Below, one piece after another: positions 1 through 9,811 of a stretch of DNA of 64,000 nucleotides; the stretch's first letter is position 1, and every line of letters begins with the position of its first letter. The notes below the pieces were generated by a model. It was not told where the DNA came from. It saw nothing but the letters and a program-made list of their open reading frames with translations, and searched no databases. The DNA comes from Adiantum capillus-veneris. Lineage: Eukaryota > Streptophyta > Polypodiopsida > Polypodiales > Pteridaceae. The position numbers were made by a program, and so were the translations under genes. Where the stretch lies: contig CM043944.1 of the NCBI GenBank assembly GCA_014529385.2, forward strand, positions 60,971,268 through 61,035,267. The letters run 5' to 3'.

Positions 1-106
1 TCAGCTTGTCAAAGTTCACACCACAGAAAATCCTGCTGATCTACTTACAAAAGGACTTCTCTTTGAGAGCTTTGCGCATTTTTGCAAGCAGTTAGGTGTA
101 GGGTAG
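1..106 (+). CDS. RNase H C-terminus of copia family A polyprotein (partial)
   Basis: The reading frame enters the window open at base 2 and runs 34 codons to TAG at 104-106. The encoded tail (QLVKVHTTENPADLLTKG, then LGVG at the end) is the usual C-terminus of a Ty1/copia polyprotein, just after the RNase H core. The same tail is encoded on the minus strand near 18382-18490. No lesion is visible in this short piece. Confidence 0.85.
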   Translation, partial: QLVKVHTTENPADLLTKGLLFESFAHFCKQLGVG

Positions 107-387
107 TACATCACTTCTCTACATCTCTTGTATATTAGCTTGTATAGTAGCTTCTCTCACACTTAAAGTACCACATTGGACTTTAAGTGGGAGGTTGTTG
201 GGGTATAAAGCCCAATGTGGTCGCCCAGGTAAGTGGGCAGGCCGCCAGGTATGTACACATATTCTTTTGTAAAAACCTAATAAGAACTCACTATGCTCTA
301 CACATTACAGTAGAGCGAGTTCACCATATCGTCGTGCTCTTCTTCTCGCACTCTCTCTCGCGTCGCACTTCCGCTCGTACTCCTTCA
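1..387 (+). mobile_element. 3' end of a Ty1/copia element, family A (partial)
   Basis: The window opens inside this element. It has the last codons of the RNase H domain (stop at 104-106), a short 3' untranslated stretch, a polypurine tract (AAGTGGGAGGT, about 185-195) and a complete 192-bp 3' LTR at 196-387 that starts TGTTGGGGTAT and ends CCTTCA. The LTR matches both LTRs of the full copy at 18097-23651, which lies in the opposite orientation. The element ends abruptly against an integrase fragment of another copia, so this is a nested insertion. The 5' flank is outside the window and its target duplication cannot be checked. Confidence 0.92.
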
Positions 388-552
388 AATAGAAGGCTTT
401 CTATCATGCCATGCTTCATATGGAGTAATAGACTGCAAAGCTTTCATAGGACACTTGTTTAGTACATAAGTGGCACACATGATGGCCTCAAGCCAAAAAC
501 AATGCGGAAAAGCTTGACTTTTGACCATATATGAGAGCATTGCTAAATTGGT
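388..552 (-). pseudogene. Copia integrase fragment interrupted by the family A insertion
   Basis: On the minus strand this encodes a piece of a Ty1/copia integrase/connection region. Recognisable blocks are SYMVKSQAFPHCFWLEAI, ATYVLNKCP and TPYEAWHDRKPSI, corresponding to the stretch just after the catalytic core. The frame is cut at base 387/388 exactly where the family A LTR ends, so that element inserted here. Upstream of about 552 the similarity stops in a T-rich tract. Neither protease nor reverse transcriptase of this copy is in the window. Confidence 0.75.
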
Positions 553-1085
553 GCAAAGGAGGGTTTTTTTTTGTAGGATTTGGGGAGGTTTTATGAGCCT
601 TTTAGATGGTGGTGTGCCAGAGAGCCGCCATGTGGTGGAGTCTATGGCCCCCTTTGCAAAAGCATGACCCCGTGGTGCATGGTATATAGGCCAAGGCATG
701 GGCCCCCTTCTAATGGATCAAGATGGAGAGAGGGGAGCTCCCTATTCACGTGGATATGGCAGGTGACCCTTGGCATTGCGCAAGCGGGCGTTGGCGGTTG
801 TAGGCGGTGGTTTTGGCCGATCGTGGTAGCGCTCTGGTGGTGTTGGAAGCCATCGGCGGACAATTGTTGTATGTAGTGATGATGTGGTGCGATTGATGGG
901 GTAGTTCACACGACCCGAAGGGAAAAGCTTTTTTGAGGGCTATGGTGCCTCTACTTTGGGGGTAGCGGGTTTTCCACGTGACTTGAAGGGCAAGTGAATC
1001 CTCCTATAAGTGGAATTCCCCATGCAAGCTAAAGATAAACAAATGGGTTCTAAAAAAAGAGGGTGCCAAAAAAAGAACACGCTCC
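553..1085. other. Intergenic stretch, nothing recognised
   Basis: The 98-codon plus-strand frame at 580-876 has no recognisable motif and starts inside the flank of the broken integrase. I do not call it a gene. Confidence 0.5.
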
Positions 1086-1800
1086 CTAAATGGCTAATAA
1101 CATTGATTGTAGTGAAATTTAAGTAACAATAGGGAGAATTTTCTTAAGAGGATTTTTATTGAACATAAGGAGAGTATTTGATTGAAGGTAGCAAAATAAA
1201 CATTATTACTAGTTAGGTTGGCATGAACAATACTGGCAAAAGAGAGAAAGAATTAGAGAAATAGACAACAATTGAGGACCGGATTTACTTGAAACCGGAC
1301 CCCCTCCAAAAGGCTTTTGTATTATAGATTCTCCCTTGAAGAGAGACTTGGTACAATACATGCTTTCTATTCCTTGACACCTTGTTGATGCCATGAAGAT
1401 GGTAAGCTTCATGCACCAAATAATATTATGCATGTAACTAACTTGCAAAAACATTAACTTTTCCTCGGCCTCAATCCCAAGACCTCAAACACCTTCAAAG
1501 GTGAAGAGAGCTATCAGAGAGTGAGGAAGATGAAGAGAAGAAGATGTATCTCTACAAGAAAAAAGTAGTCTCCTCACATATAATCACTCTTAGAGCATAG
1601 CTTAGTATAGTGATAATGAAGACGAGAGATTGATAAGCATTGCTTTGAGCATGACTCTTGGTTAGATTTGAGGGGTGTTGGTGGACACTCTCTACTTCTC
1701 AAGCTTGGAGAAGGAGATGACTTGTGTGCACACACACAATGGGGGGGGGGGGGGGGGGGAGTTTGTGAGGGCCAAGGGACCACCGGCTGTACCATCTCCA
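1086..1800 (-). repeat. Distal half of a diverged Ty3/gypsy LTR (family D)
   Basis: Read on the minus strand, this aligns with the distal part of the LTR at 32158-33702. Shared blocks in the same order include the CTCCTTCTCCAAGC region, the AACCAAGAG...CATGC block, a CAAGTCTCTCTT block, an AATACAA...GGAGGGGG block and GTATTGTTCATGCCAA. Similarity fades near 1086, at the position corresponding to the LTR end inferred at 33702. It looks much older than the copy at 30-33 kb. Confidence 0.65.
1741..1759 (+). repeat. Poly-G tract, 19 nt
   Basis: An uninterrupted run of 19 G directly after a short CA repeat. It lies at the edge of the LTR-like half repeat. Confidence 0.95.
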
Positions 1801-4271
1801 AATGGATACACCGTGATCTCCGACATCCCTCCCGCTTGAGACCGACACCAAGACAGGACTCCTCCTGCTCTTTGATGCTAACTCAAGGGGGTGATAACAT
1901 TCAGTTTCTCTCATATGGATCCTTTAGCCCAAAGCACCTTTGCGTACTGGTACCACTTTCCAATCAAAGTCATCAGACTAACTTTGAACTCAACCTTCCA
2001 GAGTCAACTAGTGGGAGTTTCTAAATCACCCTTGGTTCAAGGTCATTGACGCTTTTTTCTCGGTTATGACCGATCACAGCTGTCAATGCATTCCCTAAGG
2101 TGAGTGTATTAAAATCTACACAAATCCCTCGATCCCAAGTTCCTCTCGCGCTCCGTAGATCGGAAATTCTTTTCCCCGCTCTTGACTTAATTGCTAGGAA
2201 AACATAAGATTGGATTCAACTTTCCAACCAACCAATTAACCCTCCGAAATCCACCCACCCACTGAACCATTTGATAAATGCACCTTCCAAAGGTAACACT
2301 ATGATACTAGAAAACAGTATTCCAATCATGTCAAACCAAGAATACATTTCAAGCACTTGAAAGCAGCATGCAAATTGTTGCATACCCTTGCAAATATGCA
2401 TTTATCAGGTCGTCCCACCTTTCTCCTTTATAGAATAATTTTTACTTCCTTTTTTCTATAATATTGGTAGAATTATCTAGTTGTCTTTCAAGCAATCACA
2501 TATACTCCTCCAGGCATATCCCTATCCTCGTCCTAGGACTCGGGTATCCTATCTTCTCCGCCACGTATGGAGGTGACGCCTTTACACAGATTCCAATTTT
2601 TATTTTTCTTTATCTTGTGTGGAAGAGGCTTCAAAGATAATCTACTTTAGGTTTCTTTTAAATCAATAATTCCGAGAAATAGAGCAAAGGTCGGGCTGAT
2701 GAAGACAATTGTGGAATAGCCCATTTAGTTTCCTAGTCTTTCCAAGTCAAAACATAGACCAACGGTTATCAGTCCTAGCCAAAAAGGATCATCCCCCGTT
2801 GTATCCCACATGTAAACACCTATGCCGGCCTTTTTCCAAACACAAAGACAAGTTCACACTTAAATCTCTATGTTGTGCTAAGGCTATCCACGTCAATCTT
2901 CTCGGTAGAGTTTTTATTCCTAGTTTAAATTTAGATTAAGTTCCTTGAGTTATAATCTCTTAATTCCTATTTCCTTTTAATCTTCTACTCAAACAAGACC
3001 TTAAGAAAACAACGAATCTCTTGGGAGTTTAAGGTTTTGTCTCAACGTAAGTTTCGAGTTAACCCCGTCTTTGATGAATCCCATTTTGGTCCCTTTTCAT
3101 CATTTTCCATCCATGGGACATCTCCATGGAAGCGACGGGAGTTTTATGTTCAAGCAACATGGTCACAACATCCGTGAAGCTATCCTTACTCCCCCCTTCG
3201 AATTTACAAAACAAACTTGAAAGTAGACAAACTTGAAATGAACAATGCTTATGCTTTCTATAATGAGTTTTTGCTTTTGTGTGATCTATGCGTGGTAAAC
3301 ACAAAATTTCGGAATGCACCAACTTGCAATCTTGAACAATTAATCAAAAAATTCCATTAGTGCTAATGCAAGAGCGAAACCCTTCTATGCATGGTAGTGA
3401 AAAGAATGGCGGAGTTCCTAAGAGTGGACATGCTAGTGTAGTGAAAAATGCTCATGTAATAGTGTATGAATGATTAACATATTCTCCTTTAAGAAGGGAT
3501 TTACGCATACCTTTGCTACCGTGGAGATGATTAATTATGTAACTAGAAGAGGCTTATGGTTTCGGGACTTTCCAATTGATAAGAGAGAAGAGAGGAAATG
3601 ACTTTATGGGAAGTCCTCTTTTTTTTAATTAACCTTCAAAATCTCAACTTTCCCTTGAGAAAATAAAGTATTAACCTAATTTGCATTACTAAACAAAACC
3701 TTGCACATATACAACCAACAAAGAAGTTATGTCTTCCTCCTAAGCAAAAAGAATTTCTTATGAAAATTGAAGAGCTTAAGCAACATGAAAGTAAATCTCT
3801 TTCAAGAATGAGAATTAACAAGATAACCTTACCTTAGTGTGTATATGGTAGGGTCTTCTTCTTGCTTTGGAAGAGCAATGACGAAGTGTGTTGACATAGC
3901 CAACTCTTTTCCGCTTCACTTTGCTTGAAGAGCATGAATTTGGTAATTGGAAGAATGAGAGGTTAGAATAAAGATTCAAGCTATGGAAAGCTTGAATGTT
4001 AGGAGAGAGAAGGTGAGGGTGTAATGGTGATTTTGATTATGGTTATGGATATGGCTTCTCTTAGGGAGAGAGGTGTGTAGGGGCATGTGTGAAAGAGAAT
4101 TAGCTTTGGCTTTTACAACTCACTCTTAAGATTGCATTTTCAAAAATGTGAAGAGAAATGTTTAATGAGTAGGGAAGGCCTCCTTTTAAGCTTAATTTGA
4201 TAAGACCCTTAACTTATCTTGACAAGATACTTTTGTATATCTTGATATCCTTTTTTCCTTTTAAAATATTT
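1801..4271. other. AT-rich stretch, nothing recognised
   Basis: About 2.5 kb without a frame carrying a known motif. Its place between two halves of one LTR suggests it may be an insertion, but I could not find its termini. Confidence 0.4.
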
Positions 4272-4386
4272 TTCAACAAGCTACTTATGCAACAAGCTAC
4301 TTTCCCAACAAGTGGATTATGCAACAAGCTACTTTTTCAACAAGTGGCTTATGCAACAAGCTACTTTTCCAACAAGTTACTTTTTC
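4272..4386 (+). repeat. Short minisatellite (CAACAAGCTACTT units)
   Basis: Repeated variants of ATGCAACAAGCTACTTTT and CAACAAGTGG alternate at roughly 15-33 bp over about 115 bp. Confidence 0.85.
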
Positions 4387-4456
4387 ATCTTACCCTTATT
4401 ATTTCTTTGTTTTCTTATGCAATTTATTTCTTGAGATAAAACTAATATCCCATGCA

Positions 4457-4632
4457 TTGGTTATATCCACGTTCCCATGGTGAAAACTGAAAGTGTCTTG
4501 TGGGTAGCTTTGCATAATTTGGTTATATTCCACGTTCCCATGGTGAAAATCGAAAGTGTCTCGTGGGTAGCTTTGCATTGGTTATATTCCACGTTCCCAT
4601 GGCGAAAACCGAAAGTGTCTCGTGGGTAGCTA
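4457..4632 (+). repeat. Three tandem copies of a ~60-bp unit
   Basis: Copies begin at TTGGTTATAT near 4457, 4518 and 4578 (spacing 61 and 60). Each contains CCACGTTCCCATGG, GAAAGTGTCT and GTGGGTAGCT, with only scattered substitutions. The copies adjoin each other without spacers. Confidence 0.9.
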
Positions 4633-4739
4633 GGGTGCTTGACCATAGCCCAAATTTACTCGATCGTATTCAAAAAGTCGACGCCTTAGATATGTCATCA
4701 AGAGTAAGGGCTAAGAGGAGAACCTTACAGGGTGTGCGT

Positions 4740-5094
4740 GTGGCTTGTGGAGTATATGAGAGAGACTGCTACTTTACTCTTGATACAAGCCTATTGTCTC
4801 AAGCCTTGGGCTAGCCAATGAATGGCTCTAGTCATAACAAGCAAGGGGTGTAGCATTTGGACAAGTGTCCTCCTTTCCCCCTCTAAGAGAAAGATCTTAA
4901 TTATTTAATTGTAGCATTTAGACAAGTGTCCTCCTTCCTCCCTTTGAGAGAAAGAAATGAATTATTTAATTTAATCTAAATTCTTATTGGACCTTCCTAT
5001 AGGTCATCCAATAGGATTCAGACACATTATGAAGGCAATATTGCTAGGGGCCTGACATGTGTCCTTAATGCCTCTTGAGTCTTAGGCTTGCCTT

Positions 5095-5151
<57 letters not shown>

Positions 5152-5639
5152 CTCTCATGCCCCTACCTTTATGGATCATCTTTGACCTGAACACCTCAAG
5201 CACCTTGGTCATCAAGCACGACAAGCACCTTAAGAACCTTAGTCACTAAGCATGACAAGCACCTTAGTCATCACGCATGACAAGAACTCAAGCACCTTAG
5301 CCATTAAGCTCCTCAAGCACAGGCCTTGCTTGCCTAAGGTCTAAAGTACCTAAAGGTCCTAGGTCTAAGTACTTTTAACACTAATCTTTGGAGGTCTTTT
5401 ATGAAGCTAACCCTAAGGTCTTTTAAGCTCCATTATTTTCTCATTGCTCTTTGATAGACCGTCTCCTTTTTGGACCCTTCATGAGATGTAGCTTTCTCCC
5501 TCTTTGGTCTCGTGCTAAGATAAGTTTAAAAGCACATATCTATATTATAACTCTTGTTCCCATTCATTTTTCCACATTTAAATGATCAGTGCAATATGAG
5601 AAAATCATTTGGGATAGGTGGATATTAGAGTTTATGACA
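4740..5639 (-). repeat. Proximal half of a diverged Ty3/gypsy LTR (family D)
   Basis: On the minus strand this begins TGTCATAAA at 5639 and follows the start of the LTRs at 30209 and 32158: CTAATATC, AAATGATTTTCTCATATT, the GGTCTATCAAAGAGCAATG block, GACCTTAGGGTTAGCTTCAT, the GGTGCTTGA simple repeats, and GGACACTTGTC. Similarity is lost near 4740, close to the point where the piece at 1086-1800 picks it up. Together the two halves (about 900 and 715 bp) are close to the 1545 bp of the intact LTR. Confidence 0.7.
5097..5146 (+). repeat. (GT)n microsatellite, 50 bp
   Basis: A perfect GT dinucleotide tract of 25 units within the LTR-like half repeat. Confidence 0.97.
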
Positions 5640-6249
5640 AATAGAGCTCTGTCTTTTTCCTTAATCTTTGGCTTCATATGCTTATTGATCTTGACCATCT
5701 TAGGGTTCTCCTCTGTGCCGAGACTCCATTCCTCCACTTCTTGATCATATTGGAAGCAACCAATTTGGGCTTCCTCCCTTCCTCTTGGCCAGTGATACTA
5801 CCTCCTTTTGTATACAAATTCTTTCTACATACTCATTGAATGGGTTGCCTAGCTTTGTCAATATAGGCTCCATGTCTATTCTTTGAGTAGTTTGATATGA
5901 ACTTCCTCATTCATTTGACTGCGTTCAGCTACTAGTTTGAAATCAAACTTGTCCTGCCTTTATTGGTCTCGCTGTTCTGGTATCCATCTGTCCAGTTTAA
6001 TTGTCCTCTTTCCAATGATCAACTCTGTGAACTAATCTAGGTATTGATTTCTCTGTCTCTCAGTCTATTGTTCATCCATAAGAAATAATATTCGGGTGTA
6101 TTTCTGTCAAAGGAAAAATGCTCATTGAGGCTAACATCCTCTCAATTTTATTTGATTCATATTTCTTGCAAAGCTCCTCTAGTCTTAGAGCCTTTTTTCA
6201 GCTTCTTTTATTATCTGTCTTGATTTGAATTCTCCAACTAGACCCCTGA

Positions 6250-7870
6250 ATTGTCAATGTCTAGTTGACATAGTCATGCACTGCACCCGTAGTCCTAAGC
6301 CATGGTCTGTCTAAAAGCATCCATATGGTCCATGTACATCTAAGACTAAGAAGCTGGTCTTAAAATTCTCCTTCCCTACTTTGATTTGCATGTTCTCAAT
6401 TAGTCTTGTGGCCTAGACTACCCTATGGTCAGCCATTCTTACTCTGAATGTTACTGGTTTCAAATCATGAATCCCTAATTTTTTCCTCAGATGCTCTCCA
6501 AGGATGTTGACTCCAGCTCTCTCATCCAATATTACTCCAGATGATGGTTCCCACTACTTCCTTATCTTGTAATCAACTTGAATAACTGAAACCTCATCAT
6601 CCTTGATGACCCACTGCTCTTGCTTTAGCTTTTGTCTAATGAACTTTGTTGCTTCTAATAATGTTTGTCTAATATCAATCTACTCTACTATCAACTTTTC
6701 ACAAAATTTCACATATATTTCATCATGTTCATTGCCATAGCTACAATCTACACTGGAAGTTTTCTCCTCCACTTGGTTGTCTTCACAGCCCCACTAGACT
6801 CACTTCACTTATCTGGTAGCTTGCTGACCCTATGACAGACTCTCTGATTGGTCCTTCATCAGTTCAATACCTCCAGATTCGGTCAAGTTTGATCATACTT
6901 GTTGTAATTCTTCAACCGAACTCTTGACTGTAGCTATCACAGATTCATTCAATCCAAATATTGCCTTCTCCCTTGCTTACCATGAGTGTTCTTCTTGAGC
7001 CCCTAAAGGATGAGGGTGTAGTTTCTGAATCATCCAATCATCTGAACACTCTGGCTATTTTGGAATCTTCTTTGCCAGGTTTTCTGTAATCTTGGTTGCA
7101 AGCTCTCGTTGTTCTTGCCATTCATCAACTACCTCCTCTTTTCCCTTGGCCTTCCATATGGCTCTCTGCTGCTCCCACTTCTTAGTTTTAGTAGTTTGCT
7201 TCTTCTCAAGTTCTTTTGGGATTTCTTCAATTATGACAGGTTTACTTCTAGTCACGACTCTTACTGGTACTTGTTCAGTTGCTTTTTGTTCAGACCCCTC
7301 TAGTTTGGCAGAATCCAGGTATTGAGTTGCGAAGGGATCGTATTTCCCACAAGTATAACAATTTAAGCTTCTTTTCCCAAAGTCACCCCTACCTCTATAC
7401 TAGCCACTACCCCCTTGGTATTTGCCTCTACCACCACCAGTAGTTGTGCTAATCTCATATTCCTTTGAGTCATTTTCCCCAATGTTATCACTGCTTCAAG
7501 ATTCGTTAGTGCAATCTTTGATAAGTCCTTTCCATTCTTAAAATGATGTATCTTGATTCCATAGTTTTTCTATACATGTCCATAAGCCTTGAAACTTGTG
7601 CACTGTGAACATTCATCAAATCTACAGTCGCTTGATCTACATCGTGAACACTAGATCTCCATCTTTTCTGACTGACGACCTTGTCTTAGACATTTTAGCG
7701 ATTTATTTTGACATTTCTTCCAACTTTCAGTCCACGATGCCTTCTTCTTGCCTTTGGCTTTTTCATATGACTCACTCTTAGATAAGCTAGAAGTTATACT
7801 AGACTCTGACCCTTCAGTTGATGTTTGGTGTGCCTCTAGCTTGGTGCCTCTTAGGGCCAAATTCATTGGT
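6250..7870 (-). pseudogene. Decayed Ty3/gypsy gag-protease
   Basis: Minus-strand translation shows, in order: a charged gag segment (about 7650-7866); a Gly/Arg-rich stretch followed by a zinc-knuckle relic CYTCGKYDPFATQY, in which the expected His and last Cys are replaced (about 7330-7370); a basic linker KPVIIEEIPKELEKKQ (7055-7255); and a retropepsin-like segment with VILDERAGVNIL and a downstream LGIHDLKPVTFRV block (about 6370-6560). Many in-frame stops separate these pieces, so it is not expressed as a protein. No reverse transcriptase is recognisable before the LTR start at 5639, so pol appears deleted. It probably belongs with the LTR pieces at 1086-5639. Confidence 0.6.
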
Positions 7871-9192
7871 ACTACATTGTACTCTACTAGCTACTTCTAC
7901 TTCAGTAGCCCATTTTTTGCACACTTCTAGTGTGTGTTTATGATACTAATAAAGTTAATTTTTAGCTTGTTAAATCTTGCATATCATTCCATTGATCATT
8001 TCTTAATTACCATTATGAATGCTACACTTATCAAGCCTAGGGACCCTAATCTTTACAATGGGGAGGCTGCTTTGCTCAAGTCTTGATATGTGATGGTGGT
8101 AGTAGCAGCATGGCATCGACAATTGATCAAGCCTGATGCAGATAAAAGTTGAGAACTCATTCTACTGTGACTCTACGTTTGTTGATTGGCTTGCCTTTTT
8201 TGTAGTATGTAAAGCGCATGCACATGATCTCAATAAAAGCATGCGTGAAAATTTCTAGTAGTGCAGTTTGGTTCAAGGAAAACCTCTTGTATCATGCCAG
8301 TGCCAATAGCCTTACTACATTCTAGGAGACGATATCTTGGACACGAAGCATGTCAAACAATTCTTGGGATGATCAAGATAGGAGAGAGGCACTCACTTTT
8401 CATGTGTTGAAAACTACCAAGTGCTACTGCGAAGATGCATGTTCTTCATCTATGTTGAAAAAGATGGTTCGCCTTCCAACTTTTCCTTTTAAAAAATGAA
8501 TGGTGGAGATTAAGGGTCCATTTTTGCCCACATGGCTGTCTCTTCTTCCAACTATGTATAAATTGAAGCTGAGCTAACCAAGTAAACATATGATACCAAA
8601 TCTTTATACCTCTTTACAGTTTCTTGTAGATATTTTAAATAGTAGCGAACACAAAAAAAAAAAATTTAACATAAACAAATATATCCAACACTAATGTAAA
8701 TCAAAAGAGGAATGTGTAATCCTCAATTGTTTACTACAATCAAACAATTATATTATCAAGAATAAGAACTTGACTAGGAGAGCAAGACTAACAAGATGAA
8801 AAAAAGGGATAAAATCACGAGGCCTGCCATAGAAATTTGTCTTGCTAACAGAAAATGGAAAGCAAAGATTAACCGAGAAAGAGAGGCATGTGGTAATCCA
8901 TTGAATCTAGCAACAGTTGCTTTGGGAGACAAATATTTTAGAGATGAAGTAATTTTCCGTACATGCATGCTGAGCCTCGAGATCGAGCAGGGGGAAAAAC
9001 TATGTTGACCACATGGTTGTAGGTTACAAAAATTGTGTTTGATATATATGGTGGGATGAGTTGATATACATCAAGGGAGGTAGTTGGATGGCATGAATGT
9101 AGATTTCCTTTGCTTTGATGGGTTGGTGGGGCAGGAAGGGAGGGGGAAGTGGGAAGGGAGGGGAGGTGTCCCCTCCAATGATCTTTGGTTTA
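7871..9192. other. Stretch without recognisable gene
   Basis: Probably includes the 5' side of the decayed gypsy and the 3' flank of the Helitron. A purine-rich run at 9118-9177 contains a 7-bp stem (GGAGGGG/CCCCTCC) just beyond the Helitron stop. I could not fix an element end here. Confidence 0.4.
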
Positions 9193-9811
9193 TTTATTTT
9201 GGAATCAGTATATATGTGATTGAATGATCTCACCAAAAGCAAAATCTTGTGCCACAAATGTAGTGAGGTTGTTGGCTTCTCACCCAAATATGGTCTAGCA
9301 TTGAATTATAGATGGTTGTTGTTTCTTTGATTTGTTGCCGATAGTTCTCCGAATGAAGTAGAGATTCCAACTGTTGGTATTGGGTGTTTGTGGTGCCAAT
9401 GTCAATGTTGAAGTCCCCTAGTATGATGCTCAAGTTTTTTTAATTTTTTTCTTGTATCAAGTGCTGGAGTTCTAAAAGAAGTGTCTTTATTGGTGTCTTG
9501 GGTGATTTGTATACATTCATGACATGGATATAAGTTGAAGTTTGATTTTTGAAAGAGAAAGTTGCATGGATTATTTCAAGTCCTGCTCTTGAGATAGTTT
9601 TTTGAGATATGGATTGAATGCTTGGATGGTGGAATATAAATACACCATAACCATTATAATGTTGAATATGCTCAAAGTTTGGTGTCAGGGGGTTCGTACT
9701 TTTTTTTTGTTTTGTTTCTTGGAAGCACAAGATACTGGATGACATGAAGTTTGGGTCACCCTTGATGTGGTCAATGTGTTTGTTGATTGAGACGATGTTT
9801 AATGATGCAAC
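9193..9811 (-). other. EEP (AP-endonuclease-like) domain of the Helitron protein
   Basis: This C-terminal extension follows the last helicase motif. Catalytic landmarks of the endonuclease/exonuclease/phosphatase fold are visible: Asn in SLNIVSINKH, Glu in CFQET, Asp/Asn in LGDFNID and Asp/His in LDHIW. The terminal SDH motif survives as stop-D-H (TGA where a serine codon is expected). A TAA at 9440-9442 interrupts the domain without changing frame. Helitrons with this domain are known from animals and other eukaryotes as Helentrons. Typical seed-plant Helitrons lack it. Confidence 0.8.

Noticed and set aside
580-876. A 98-codon plus-strand frame
   Set aside because: Tryptophan-rich translation with no homology I recognise, in sequence next to a broken integrase.
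4457-4632. Possible CRISPR-like direct repeats
   Set aside because: Three adjoining ~60-bp copies without unique spacers in a plant genome are an ordinary tandem duplication.
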